Part shown: in pieces, positions 45,262 through 53,759 of the stretch
How positions within the stretch are numbered: the first letter of the stretch is position 1
Layout: each line of letters opens with the position of its first letter
Source: Niastella soli
GTDB lineage: Bacteria > Bacteroidota > Bacteroidia > Chitinophagales > Chitinophagaceae
Direction of reading: 5' to 3'
Assembly (NCBI RefSeq): GCF_017742245.1
Contig: NZ_JAGHKO010000001.1
Coordinates: 1,765,061 to 1,829,060 of the forward strand
Length of the DNA stretch: 64,000 nucleotides
Made by a program: the position numbers and the translations under genes
Notes under the pieces: generated by a model
The model's database searches: none
Told to the model about the DNA's origin: nothing
The model's input: the letters and a program-made list of their open reading frames with translations, nothing else

Positions 45262-46602
45262 ATGAAAACGAAAAAATATAAATGGCTGATCTGGGTGCTG
45301 GTCATCGTTGCTGCCGGTGTTGGCATCTGGTTTTGGAAATTCAGGGAAAAAGAAAAGCCTGTTGTGCTGGAAACCGAGCAGCCTTATTATGGTACAATTG
45401 CCACCAGCGTAACGGCCACCGGCACCGTTCAACCGGTAGATACCGTTTCGGTAGGTACGCAGGTGTCTGGCACCATCAGTAAAGTATATGTTGATTTTAA
45501 TGATAAAGTAAAGAAAGGACAACTGATCGCTGAAATAGATAAGACGATCTTATCGGCCCAGCGCGATCAGATCAGCGCCAACCTGCGGCAGGCAAGGGCC
45601 AATCAGGATTATCAAAAAAGCAATTTTGACCGTCAAAAACAATTGCTCGACGTGGGCGCTATCAGTCGGGCAGATTATGAGATCGCATTAAATCAGTTTA
45701 ATGCGTCCAATGATAATGTGAGTGGTATTGCTGCGCAATTAAAAGCAGCCCAACAAAATTTATACTATGCAAATATTTACTCGCCCATAGATGGAACTGT
45801 GTTGACAAGAAATGTGAGTGTGGGTCAAACAGTAGCTGCCAGTTTGAATACGCCAACCTTGTTTGTAATTGCCAAAGACTTAACTAAAATGCAGGTGCAG
45901 GCCGCAGTTGATGAAGCCGATATAGGCAATGTAAAAAACGGACAACGAGTGACCTTTACCGTAGATGCCTTTCCTGATAATGTATTTGAGGGCCATGTAA
46001 ATGAGGTGCGGTTGCGGCCAAGTGTATCCTCAAACGTGGTAACTTATTCCACCATCATAGATGCGCCGAATGGTGATCTGAAACTAAAGCCAGGGATGAC
46101 AGCCAACATCACTGTTTTCACCCAGGAGATCTCCAATGCCCTGCTGGTCTCCGCCAAAGCTATACGCTTCCGGCCTGACTCAAGCTTGTATAATAAATAT
46201 ACGATCGAGGGTGGCAATTTTAAAGATGGCCAGCGTAATGGAGCGATGCGCATAGGCAGTAGTGCACCAAAAGATAGTTCGGCTATGAAAAACAACGGAA
46301 GACGCGATGCCTCGGAAACAGTTGAAACAGGAAAGACCGCAATGGTATGGGTGAAAAAGGACAGCACGCTTACCCGGCGTAAAATAAAGATCGGGTTAAC
46401 GGATGATACCAACGTGCAGGTGTTAGCTGGTTTAACTACAGATGATGTTGTGGTATCAGGTTCACACCAACTGGAAACAGCAGACAAGGGGGCTGGTACA
46501 CCAAGAAGTCCGTTTATGCCGCAAAGGCGGGGAGGTGGCAGTGGAGGTAACAGAGGCGGAGGCGGTGGTACTGGAGGCAACCGTAGTGGTGGGTCGAGGT
46601 AG
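45262..46602 (+). CDS. MacA-like periplasmic adaptor (HlyD/RND-MFP family)
   Basis: 446 residues: one N-terminal membrane helix (YKWLIWVLVIVAAGVGIWFW), a barrel-sandwich lipoyl-like region (VTATGTVQPVDTVSVGTQVSGTI), a helical hairpin (~95-160) and the beta-barrel and membrane-proximal domains. The last ~30 residues are Gly/Arg-rich (RRGGGSGGNRGGG). This tail is absent from E. coli MacA and is probably disordered. It links the MacB ATPase to TolC. Confidence 0.88.
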   Translation: MKTKKYKWLIWVLVIVAAGVGIWFWKFREKEKPVVLETEQPYYGTIATSVTATGTVQPVDTVSVGTQVSGTISKVYVDFNDKVKKGQLIAEIDKTILSAQRDQISANLRQARANQDYQKSNFDRQKQLLDVGAISRADYEIALNQFNASNDNVSGIAAQLKAAQQNLYYANIYSPIDGTVLTRNVSVGQTVAASLNTPTLFVIAKDLTKMQVQAAVDEADIGNVKNGQRVTFTVDAFPDNVFEGHVNEVRLRPSVSSNVVTYSTIIDAPNGDLKLKPGMTANITVFTQEISNALLVSAKAIRFRPDSSLYNKYTIEGGNFKDGQRNGAMRIGSSAPKDSSAMKNNGRRDASETVETGKTAMVWVKKDSTLTRRKIKIGLTDDTNVQVLAGLTTDDVVVSGSHQLETADKGAGTPRSPFMPQRRGGGSGGNRGGGGGTGGNRSGGSR

Positions 46603-46652
46603 GAAGTTGACCAGACCCTGAGCGGAGTCGAAGGGCTGTCAGTGGGAAGTAA

Positions 46653-46697
46653 GAGGTAGGTCACCTACGCCGAGGCTTCGGCGACCGAAGGAAGTAA
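46653..46697. repeat. Dispersed ~45-bp repeat, copy also at 52789-52833
   Basis: GGTAGGT, then ACCTACGCC, AGGCTTCGGCGACCGAAGGA and AGTA are shared nearly base for base with 52789-52833. Preceded at 46612-46631 by CCTGAGCGGAGTCGAAGG, the complement of the element near 18101. Confidence 0.75.
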
Positions 46698-46727
46698 GGT
46701 TGAAAATGCCATAATTAAAACAAAAGT

Positions 46728-47474
46728 ATGTCAAACAAAATAGTATCCATACACGACCTGAAGCGTGAATTTAAGATGGGAGTGGAGATTGTGCGGGCAT
46801 TGAAAGGGGTTTCATTTGATGTGGAACCAGGTGAGTTTGTAACCATCATGGGTAGCAGCGGTTCGGGCAAAACAACCATGCTGAATATTCTGGGTTGTTT
46901 GGATAAACCGAGTGAGGGCAGTTATTTGCTCGATGGTGTTGATGTGCAGAAGCTATCGCGCAATGAGCTGGCCGTATTGCGCAACCATAAAATCGGATTT
47001 GTGTTCCAGGCTTATAACCTGCTGGCGCGTACATCGGCATTGGAAAATGTAGAGTTGCCGTTGTTATACAATTCAAGTATTTCACACAAGACGCGGCATG
47101 AACGGGCCGTAAAAGCCCTGGAAGCCGTTAAGCTGGGCGACAGGCTTGATCACTTACCGAATCAGTTATCGGGTGGACAACAACAACGGGTAGCCATTGC
47201 CCGCGCGCTCGTAAATGAACCGGTAATGATACTGGCCGACGAAGCAACCGGTAACCTTGATACGCGCACCTCTTATGAAATTATGGCCCTGTTCCAGGAG
47301 TTAAATCAGCAGGGCAAAACAATAGTGTTTGTTACGCACGAACCTGATATCGCGGCATTTAGCAGCAGAACAGTCACTTTAAAAGATGGTAAAGTGGTAA
47401 AAGACAGCACGAATACACAGGTGCGTTCTGCCCGTGAAATGCTGGCACAATTACCGATAGCAGCAGATTACTAA
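46728..47474 (+). CDS. ABC transporter ATP-binding protein (MacB/LolD type)
   Basis: 248 residues with Walker [10 protein letters not shown]-loop [11 protein letters not shown], signature LSGGQQQR, Walker [14 protein letters not shown] and the H-loop FVTHEP. It powers the permease encoded 15 bp downstream. In E. coli MacB these two parts are fused; here they are separate genes, as is usual in Bacteroidota. Confidence 0.93.
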   Translation: MSNKIVSIHDLKREFKMGVEIVRALKGVSFDVEPGEFVTIMGSSGSGKTTMLNILGCLDKPSEGSYLLDGVDVQKLSRNELAVLRNHKIGFVFQAYNLLARTSALENVELPLLYNSSISHKTRHERAVKALEAVKLGDRLDHLPNQLSGGQQQRVAIARALVNEPVMILADEATGNLDTRTSYEIMALFQELNQQGKTIVFVTHEPDIAAFSSRTVTLKDGKVVKDSTNTQVRSAREMLAQLPIAADY

Positions 47475-47489
47475 CTGATACTTACTACA

Positions 47490-48713
47490 ATGAAACTTTT
47501 TAACCTCATACGAATTGCATTGAAAGCACTACAGCGTAATAAGCTGCGTGCATTCTTGACCATGCTGGGAATAATTATAGGCGTGGCAGCTGTGATCGCT
47601 ATGGTGGCCATAGGGCAGGGCTCCAAACAAAGCATCCAGGACCAGTTAAGCAGCATGGGTTCGAATATGATCACCATACGCCCCAGCAGTAATCAAACCG
47701 TAGGTGGCGGGGCCAGACTCGATGCATCGGGTTTGCAATCGCTGACGCTGGATGATGTAAAAGCCATTCAAAAGCAGGCTACCTACATTACCGCTGTGTC
47801 ACCGGCGGTGCAATCAAGAGGACAGGCCATTAACGGTGCCCTGAACTGGCCTACTACTATTCAGGGAGTAAGCCCCGATTATTTAACCATTCGTGACTGG
47901 CCGTTGAAAGATGGTATCACATTCACACAAGAGCATGTGAATACAGCTGATAAAGTTTGTTTGATAGGACAAACCGTAGTGGAAAATATTTTTGGCTCAG
48001 AAGACCCGGTAGGCAAGATCATCCGGTTTAATAAAATACCATTTAAGGTTATTGGGGTATTAGGGGAAAAAGGGGAGAACGCATTTGGGCAGGACCAGGA
48101 TGATATTATTATTGCGCCTTATACTACCGTACAAAAAAGGATACTGGCCATCCCTTATATTCAAAATATATACGCTTCTGCAGTAGACGAAAACAGCAGT
48201 GCGCAGGCCACGACAGAGGTAACTGATATTCTTCGTACTTCGCATAAATTAAAAGCAACAGATGAAGATGATTTCATGGTGCGTACGCAGGCAGAGCTTA
48301 TCAATACTTTTAGTTCAACCAGTCAGTTGTTAACCGTATTACTGGCCGCCATAGCCGGTATTTCACTGGTAGTGGGGGGGATAGGCATTATGAACATCAT
48401 GTATGTGTCGGTTACTGAACGTACCAAGGAGATCGGGTTGCGTATGAGTATCGGTGCCCAGGGAACCGATATCCTGTTTCAGTTTTTAATTGAAGCGATC
48501 TTGATCAGTATTACCGGTGGTATTTTAGGAGTAATTCTTGGCATTACAGCTTCGAGATTGGTAACACTGTTTTTATCGTGGCCCACATTGGTATCACAAT
48601 CGTCCATCATGCTTTCGTTTATGGTGTGCGCTATAACGGGGGTATTCTTTGGGTACTACCCGGCGCAAAAAGCGTCGCGGTTAGATCCTATTGAGGCTTT
48701 ACGATATGAGTAA
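47490..48713 (+). CDS. MacB-type ABC transporter permease
   Basis: 407 residues: an N-terminal helix (LRAFLTMLGIIIGVAAVIAMVAIGQG), a periplasmic MacB_PCD domain (~50-250) and three C-terminal helices with the FtsX-like signature MYVSVTERTKEIGLRMSIGAQGTDILFQFLIEAI. With the ATPase, adaptor and TolC it completes a type VII-like tripartite pump for peptides, macrolides or lipids. The substrate is unknown. Confidence 0.9.
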   Translation: MKLFNLIRIALKALQRNKLRAFLTMLGIIIGVAAVIAMVAIGQGSKQSIQDQLSSMGSNMITIRPSSNQTVGGGARLDASGLQSLTLDDVKAIQKQATYITAVSPAVQSRGQAINGALNWPTTIQGVSPDYLTIRDWPLKDGITFTQEHVNTADKVCLIGQTVVENIFGSEDPVGKIIRFNKIPFKVIGVLGEKGENAFGQDQDDIIIAPYTTVQKRILAIPYIQNIYASAVDENSSAQATTEVTDILRTSHKLKATDEDDFMVRTQAELINTFSSTSQLLTVLLAAIAGISLVVGGIGIMNIMYVSVTERTKEIGLRMSIGAQGTDILFQFLIEAILISITGGILGVILGITASRLVTLFLSWPTLVSQSSIMLSFMVCAITGVFFGYYPAQKASRLDPIEALRYE

Positions 48714-48739
48714 GGACCGTAGTACTGAACGCTAACAGG

Positions 48740-48780
48740 GTCCGGAAATTATTTTAAAGGGAATGATTCCGGACTTTCTT
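48740..48780. terminator. Terminator of the macB-like operon
   Basis: GTCCGGAA (48740-48747) pairs with TTCCGGAC (48767-48774) and is followed by TTTCTTTTTT. It overlaps the stop-codon region of the convergent glycosylase gene (48754). Confidence 0.75.
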
Positions 48781-49644
48781 TTTTGAGGACTTCTTTACCT
48801 TGAGATATTTACTTTTAGCTTTCCGGTTTAAGGTTGCTGCGTTCCGCCCGCCTTCTCCGCCAGCTGGCGGTTTCGTTCGGGCAAGCGTTCTGCCCGCCTT
48901 CGCCAGGGCTTCTGCATATAGCACCTGGCAGTTCTCGCAATAGAAGGTACGACGGTTCGTTTTTCCAAGGTGTTGCTTTATGATCGGGATGTTACATCGC
49001 GGACAGATCTTTTTCGTATGTACCAGCCAGTGTTTTCTTAACACGAATGCTTTTTTCCATTCCAGAAAATCAAAGCTGTAAATACGGGCTTCCCTGATCA
49101 GTTCGGTGAGTTTACGTGGAGGCAACAATTTGATAATACTTTCGGGGTGAACCCGGATACGGAACAATACTTCATTTTTAATGATATTTCCTACACCGGC
49201 AAAGATGTTTTGATCGAGTAAGGCGTCGCATACCAGTTGATCAGGCTGAGCCTTCAATTTTCTTCTGGCTTTTTTTTCGTCCCAGGTGTTATTAAGTACA
49301 TCGCCACTCCAGTCGTACACCTGATCGGGTTCTTCCTCTAATATCTTTATAGAACAACTATACAAATAAAGATCGCCGTTATTGAAGTGTAAATGCAACC
49401 GGGGATTCTTTTTAGTTTGTTCATTAATGCTGTACGATCCCCATAACAGGAAGTGGATACGCAAAGTAATTGTTGGTAAACAGATGAGAAAGTGTTTTCC
49501 CCAGCTTTTGAAGTCAATAATTTTTTGATTGACCAGGGTTTCCTTATCCAGGGCGGTGGTATTACCGGCTGCTGAAAGGACCTTTTTGCCTTTGAACAGT
49601 TGTACGGCTTCCTTGAGAATGATAATGCTGGGTCCTTCAGGCAT
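48754..49644 (-). CDS. Fpg/Nei-family DNA glycosylase/AP lyase
   Basis: 296 residues. It starts MPEGPSII with catalytic Pro2 and Glu3 (PE helix). The helix-two-turn-helix segment is LLDQNIFAGVGNIIKNEVLFRIRVHPES, and the zinc finger is CPRCNIPIIKQHLGKTNRRTFYCENCQ. It excises oxidised bases and cleaves the AP site. MPEGP at the start and the finger sequence favour Nei over MutM. After the finger, an extra ~55-residue basic tail is partly encoded by a dispersed repeat (48838-48910). Confidence 0.87.
   Translation of the reverse strand: MPEGPSIIILKEAVQLFKGKKVLSAAGNTTALDKETLVNQKIIDFKSWGKHFLICLPTITLRIHFLLWGSYSINEQTKKNPRLHLHFNNGDLYLYSCSIKILEEEPDQVYDWSGDVLNNTWDEKKARRKLKAQPDQLVCDALLDQNIFAGVGNIIKNEVLFRIRVHPESIIKLLPPRKLTELIREARIYSFDFLEWKKAFVLRKHWLVHTKKICPRCNIPIIKQHLGKTNRRTFYCENCQVLYAEALAKAGRTLARTKPPAGGEGGRNAATLNRKAKSKYLKVKKSSKKKVRNHSL
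48838..48910. repeat. Dispersed palindromic repeat inside the glycosylase 3' end
   Basis: Contains CCGCCTTCTCCGCCAGCTGGCGG and a second arm CTGCCCGCCTTCGCCAGGGC. The CCGCCTTCTCCGCC core recurs at 23501-23514. It is translated in frame as part of the C-terminal tail. Confidence 0.6.
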
Positions 49645-49749
49645 AAATAAGATCGGCTATTTATGGATTAACAGAATAGCAGGAAGAGAACGTGGTAGCC
49701 GGTTTTATGAAAAAAGTAACAATTATTGAGAACCTAATTCCACATTTTG

Positions 49750-49944
49750 CTAGGTTGCTTTATCGCGTGTATTGCGGATAAGGCCTACCCCGGCAAAGAA
49801 AAAGATGGCGCCCAGTATGCCATACATAATGATTTGCTTTATGTTATGCGTACCGGCACCCCCATTCATAAAGTTTACACCGGCCAGTATAAGTCCCACT
49901 ACGCCAATTAGTGCGAGTATAATACCTAATGCTCTTTTTTCCAT
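49750..49944 (-). CDS. Small two-helix membrane protein of unknown function
   Basis: 64 residues: a first helix (ALGIILALIGVVGLILAGVNFM), a glycine-rich loop (NGGAGTHNIKQ) and a second helix (IIMYGILGAIFFFAGVGLI) ending in a short charged tail. Coding quality is good and the type is common in Bacteroidota. An inverted repeat ATACTAC/GTAGTAT at 49946-49965 lies immediately upstream of the start, where it would fold in the leader. Confidence 0.72.
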   Translation of the reverse strand: MEKRALGIILALIGVVGLILAGVNFMNGGAGTHNIKQIIMYGILGAIFFFAGVGLIRNTRDKAT

Positions 49945-50002
49945 AATACTACTTTTAGGTAGTATGGCAAAGGATGTGCCCGGACGAATTGCTTCTACTT
50001 TG

Positions 50003-50034
50003 TTGATTTACATGACCAAATTCCATTATATTTG
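50003..50034 (+). promoter_or_regulatory. Promoter of the RhlE-like helicase gene
   Basis: TTG (50003-50005), a 21-bp spacer, then TATATTTG (50027-50034), an exact match to the Bacteroidota TAnnTTTG element. It implies a start near 50041 and a ~50-nt leader. Confidence 0.7.
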
Positions 50035-50093
50035 CTAGTATATAATTATATCTGCAGGACCATGCTCCGCAAACACCTAAATAAATTGACATC

Positions 50094-51311
50094 TTGCGCT
50101 TTACAGAATTCGGCTTTCACCCTGACTTATTAGAAGGCATTGAAGCCAGCAATTACGAAAATGCTACTCCTGTACAGGAGCAGGTAATACCACCCATATT
50201 GGCTGGCAGAGATATTATCGCCTCTGCCCAAACAGGTACCGGTAAAACAGCGGCCTTTTTACTTCCGCTTATCAATCGCTTGTTAACTCACCGCATTGAC
50301 GGTCAGGTTGGTGCGCTGGTAATTGTGCCTACCCGTGAGTTGGCCATTCAAATTGCCCAGCACCTGGAAGGGCTGTCTTACTTTACCAATCTGAGTTCAA
50401 TTGCTGTATATGGCGGAAATGACGGTAGCAACTTTGTTGCTGAAAAAAAGGCCTTGCAAACAGGTACTGATATTGTGATCTGCACACCAGGTCGGATGAT
50501 CGCCCACCTGAATATGGGCTATGTACAATTCAAACAGCTGCAATTCCTCGTGCTGGATGAAGCTGACCGAATGCTGGATATGGGTTTTCAGGATGATATC
50601 AACAAGATCATTGGGGCGTTGCCTGCCAAACGGCAAACTTTATTATTCTCTGCCACTATGCCCGAGAAGATCAGGCAATTGGCAAGAAAGATCCTGACCA
50701 ACCCTGCTGAGATCAACATAGCTATATCGAAACCACCAGAGAAAATAGTACAGAAAGCTTTTGTAGTATATGAACCACAAAAACTTCCTTTACTTAAACA
50801 TATTTTAACAACCATTCCGTTCAAGAGCGCACTTATCTTTTGCAGCCGCAAACAAAGTGTAAAATTATTGGTGCGGGATATGGAACGCGCGAAGTTCAAG
50901 ATTGCAGAGATTCACAGCGATCTGGAGCAGTCGCAACGGGAAGATGTGTTGAATGGTTTTACCAGTGGGCGTATCCCCATACTTGCTGCTACAGATATCT
51001 TAAGCCGCGGTATTGATATTGATACCATTGACCTGGTGATCAATTATGATGTGCCACGCGATGCAGAAGATTATGTGCATCGTATTGGTAGAACGGCCCG
51101 GGCGGAAGCCGATGGTATGGCGTTTACACTGGTGAGTGAGCCTGAACAGAACAAGTTTGCCATTATTGAAAAGCTGATAGGTAAAGAGGTTGAAAAGGCT
51201 GCTGTTCCGGAGGAATTGGGTAAAACACCTGAGTACCAGCCGAGGTTACGTCCAAAGAGTAAAGGTGGTAATAGAAGGTATCATCATCATGGGAAACCCA
51301 GGCGGAAATAG
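50094..51311 (+). CDS. DEAD-box RNA helicase, RhlE type
   Basis: 405 residues. The Q-motif FTEFGFHPDLLEGIEASNYENATPVQEQVIPP, motif I AQTGTGKT, DEAD in LDEADRMLD, SAT, and HRIGRTAR are all present. The tail is basic (RLRPKSKGGNRRYHHHGKPRRK), as in RhlE-group helicases for ribosome assembly or cold RNA remodelling. No ATG precedes the Q-motif in this frame: a stop lies at 50082-50084, so TTG at 50094 is the only good start. Confidence 0.92.
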   Translation: MRFTEFGFHPDLLEGIEASNYENATPVQEQVIPPILAGRDIIASAQTGTGKTAAFLLPLINRLLTHRIDGQVGALVIVPTRELAIQIAQHLEGLSYFTNLSSIAVYGGNDGSNFVAEKKALQTGTDIVICTPGRMIAHLNMGYVQFKQLQFLVLDEADRMLDMGFQDDINKIIGALPAKRQTLLFSATMPEKIRQLARKILTNPAEINIAISKPPEKIVQKAFVVYEPQKLPLLKHILTTIPFKSALIFCSRKQSVKLLVRDMERAKFKIAEIHSDLEQSQREDVLNGFTSGRIPILAATDILSRGIDIDTIDLVINYDVPRDAEDYVHRIGRTARAEADGMAFTLVSEPEQNKFAIIEKLIGKEVEKAAVPEELGKTPEYQPRLRPKSKGGNRRYHHHGKPRRK

Positions 51312-51421
51312 TTGATAGGGTTGACTGGTTAACACGTTGACAGGGGTGATCAGTTAACCAGTTCTATAGGTTAGAAAAAGTCAAGAACAATAACTTAGAA
51401 CTTAATAACTGGCCATTTATT

Positions 51422-52639
51422 TCAAAAGAGCCTCATTTGAACCCCCTTCGATCGTTTGGATGGGGGCTTTTCTTTTCCCATAACCGTTCTGCCACCGTAA
51501 CGCCAGGATTCATTGCGTTCTTTTTCTATGAGCTGTTCAAAGTTATTATTGGGAATAAAATTCTCCTCGGCTTTTTGAGCCAGTTCTGTAAGTTTCTTTA
51601 TAGCCTGCAGTTTATCGCTTTGCCCGATCTTTGCTTTTTCTACTGCCTTTTGTAAGGTATTGATTGTTTCATCATAAACGTTAGTGGGAACAGGGAACGG
51701 ATGTCCGTCCTTTCCTCCATGTGCAAACGCAAATCGGGCAGGATCTTTAAACCGGGTGCTGGTACCATGGATCACTTCACTTACCAGGGCCAGTGATTGC
51801 AGCGTGCGCGGGCCCATACCTTCCAGCAATAACAACTCTTCAAAATCGGCAGGCTGCTTCTCATGCGTTAACCAAAGCATGGCGCCCAGTCTTTTCAGGT
51901 CAACATCTTTTGCCTGCACCTCGTGGTGGGCTGGCATAACAAGATGATTTATTTCGGTTAACAGCTCGTTGGGTGATTCGTTATTTGACAGGGTGAGTAT
52001 CCCGGAACGGGTAGGGGCTGCTTCTTTATCAACCAGGTTTAGAATATTACCAGCCTGCAAACCACAGATGGCAGTGTGCGGCTCGTTTACGAATGATTGC
52101 AATTGTTGGGAATGCCAATGATAGCGTCTTGCTGTGCCGGTAGCATCATTTAGGCCTTGTTGTATTACCGTCCATTCTCCTTCATTGCTAACTATAAAGC
52201 TATGCAGGTATAATTGAAACCCATCCTGTATGGCGGTGTTATCTACCTTGGCGCTCAACTTGCTGCAGCGAACAAGCTGTTGTGCATTCAAACCGGTTTG
52301 TTCGCCAATAGCCAACAATTCATTTGGCACCTGGCGGGAATGACTTCCCTTTCCGCCACAGATATAAATGCCCAGCTCTTTTGAGAGTGGATTGAGCGCT
52401 TTTTTTAATGCACCTAATACCGAAGTAGTAATACCCGATGAGTGCCAGTCCATACCCATTACGGCGCCCAGGCTTTGAAACCAGCAGGGCTCACTCAGCC
52501 GGCGAATGTAGTCGGCCTTCCCATATTCCATCAGGATCACCTCTGTAATGGCCCGGCCCAGTTTGGCCATGCGTTCTGCCAGCCAGGGTGGAACTGCGCC
52601 ATAATGTAAAGGAAGATCAGCGGTACCGGAGCGTTTCAT
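51422..52639 (-). CDS. DUF763 domain-containing protein
   Basis: 405 residues covering the DUF763 family from MKRSGTADLPLHYGAVPPWLAERM to the C-terminus, with ICGGKGSHSRQVPNELLAIGEQTG and a helix-hairpin-helix-like LLLLEGMGPRTLQSLALVSEVIHG. FAFAHGGKDGHPFPVP is conserved in the family. HhH motifs bind DNA non-specifically, so a nucleic-acid role is possible, but the function is not established. It ends in MRLF. No operon partner. Confidence 0.88.
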   Translation of the reverse strand: MKRSGTADLPLHYGAVPPWLAERMAKLGRAITEVILMEYGKADYIRRLSEPCWFQSLGAVMGMDWHSSGITTSVLGALKKALNPLSKELGIYICGGKGSHSRQVPNELLAIGEQTGLNAQQLVRCSKLSAKVDNTAIQDGFQLYLHSFIVSNEGEWTVIQQGLNDATGTARRYHWHSQQLQSFVNEPHTAICGLQAGNILNLVDKEAAPTRSGILTLSNNESPNELLTEINHLVMPAHHEVQAKDVDLKRLGAMLWLTHEKQPADFEELLLLEGMGPRTLQSLALVSEVIHGTSTRFKDPARFAFAHGGKDGHPFPVPTNVYDETINTLQKAVEKAKIGQSDKLQAIKKLTELAQKAEENFIPNNNFEQLIEKERNESWRYGGRTVMGKEKPPSKRSKGVQMRLF

Positions 52640-53029
52640 GTGCTAACAAAGTTAGCAATTATTTGCTAATAGGCAATTCTGAAACGTGAAACGTGAAAGA
52701 GGTCACGACATTTGAGCCTCGCTACGGCAATCGGCAGGGTCAATGGAATACAGTGGGATGCTCCACGCTGCGCGTGTCGCGGTCAATAGGAAGTAGGTAA
52801 CCTACGCCAAGGCTTCGGCGACCGAAGGAAGTAGGATTGGGCGCCGCAAAATAATTATTAATCTCAACAGCCGGAACGTATTCCTGAGCGCAGCGAAGGT
52901 GTTTTTGCATCGAACGCAGTGATATGCCCTGGTTTTATTTCACTTTTCACCTTTCACGTCTTACTGCTGCCTAAAGCGAGTCTGGCTATTAGTCGGAGAT
53001 TGCCGATTGCCGTTTCACTCACCATTTAC
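52640..53029. other. Repeat-rich intergenic region
   Basis: No gene seen. It holds GTGAAAC heptamers (~52680-52699), the two dispersed repeats at 52740-52833, a CCTGAGCGCAGCGAAGG element near 52884 and decayed TTTCACC/TTTCACG units near 52940. Confidence 0.6.
52740..52833. repeat. Two adjacent dispersed repeats (copies of 21598-21644 and 46653-46697)
   Basis: Segment 52740-52788 matches 21596-21640 and segment 52789-52833 matches 46653-46697. Here they are fused end to end, whereas elsewhere they occur alone. Confidence 0.75.
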
Positions 53030-53058
53030 CAAAAAAAATCCTGCCGAAGCAGGACTTT
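53030..53058 (-). terminator. Intrinsic terminator pointing along the minus strand
   Basis: GTCCTGC-TTCG-GCAGGA followed by eight T residues on the minus strand. No minus-strand protein gene precedes it within 5 kb, which supports an RNA gene here. Confidence 0.75.
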
Positions 53059-53372
53059 ATGGAACCCCGTTTTATGATGAACTTACTGTTATAGAGTTTA
53101 GAGGTATAATGAAATGTAAAATTGGAGCGCAGGGGAGTGACCAGCCCAGTCACTCCATGCTGTGATAACTTTTCCAGATGCTTGTGGGTTCAGGTTGGGG
53201 CCTCATTTATTTTTCCGGTTTGGGTTTTTCAACAGCATACAAGACGTTCGCAAAAGGTGCACGGCGAACGACCGTATCCAACTAAGGATATTTACTCCGG
53301 GGGCCCTGTAGCAATACGGATCTATTACCAGCAATTCTCCTGCGCTTCCTATTGAAGGTGTGAATCGACAAA
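53030..53372 (-). ncRNA. Candidate structured non-coding RNA, class not recognised
   Basis: On the minus strand, AGCGCAGG (53346-53339) pairs with CCTGCGCT (53133-53126) to close a ~220-nt domain. Inside it are stems CCGTAT/ATACGG, CGTTCGC/GCGAACG, ATGCTGT/ACAGCAT and GGAGTGAC/GTCACTCC, all in compatible nested order. A perfect terminator follows at 53057-53032. A TATATAAT stretch near 53382 may be the promoter. It does not show the consensus segments of tmRNA, RNase P RNA, SRP RNA or a cobalamin riboswitch, and the branched shape does not suit 6S RNA. The 5' end is a guess. Confidence 0.45.
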
Positions 53373-53759
53373 CATTTCATTATATAAAGAACTACGTACG
53401 ATCAGCCAGCAAACAAAAATAACCGGAAGCTTCATTTTATAGTTACCAATGTGTGTGAACTGCTGATTTATGCATGTGAAAGTAAGTATCAGCGTGGTGA
53501 AATGCTAAAGTTATCTACTGAAATATAATACGTAGTAGTACGCAATGATGCATACAAACAATTGTAAGTAAGCGTAGTTTACTCAATGATTAAACATTTA
53601 TTATTCTACTTAATAAATAGAATTGATATAACAACAAATTATGAAGCATTGAGTTATAGCGTACCGTTAAAAGTTATTATTTGCCGTTGGTGTATACGAA
53701 GCAAGATCACTGTAACGCGCAGATACTTTTGCCGACTAAAACTGCAAATATTTTAATTC
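53373..53759. other. AT-rich leader region of the TonB-receptor-like gene
   Basis: No gene seen. TACTTTTG at 53724-53731 fits a -7 element 28 bp before the ATG, but no good -33 TTG is placed correctly. Confidence 0.4.

Noticed and set aside
53122..53355. Plus-strand 77-residue open frame
   Set aside because: It covers the strong nested stems of the candidate RNA, has no recognisable domain and is rich in Cys/Arg in a non-coding-like pattern.
53030..53372. Known RNA classes: tmRNA, RNase P, SRP, 6S, cobalamin riboswitch
   Set aside because: No tag frame or CCA end, no RNase P core, no GGAA SRP loop, not a rod-like fold, no B12-box; checked only by eye.
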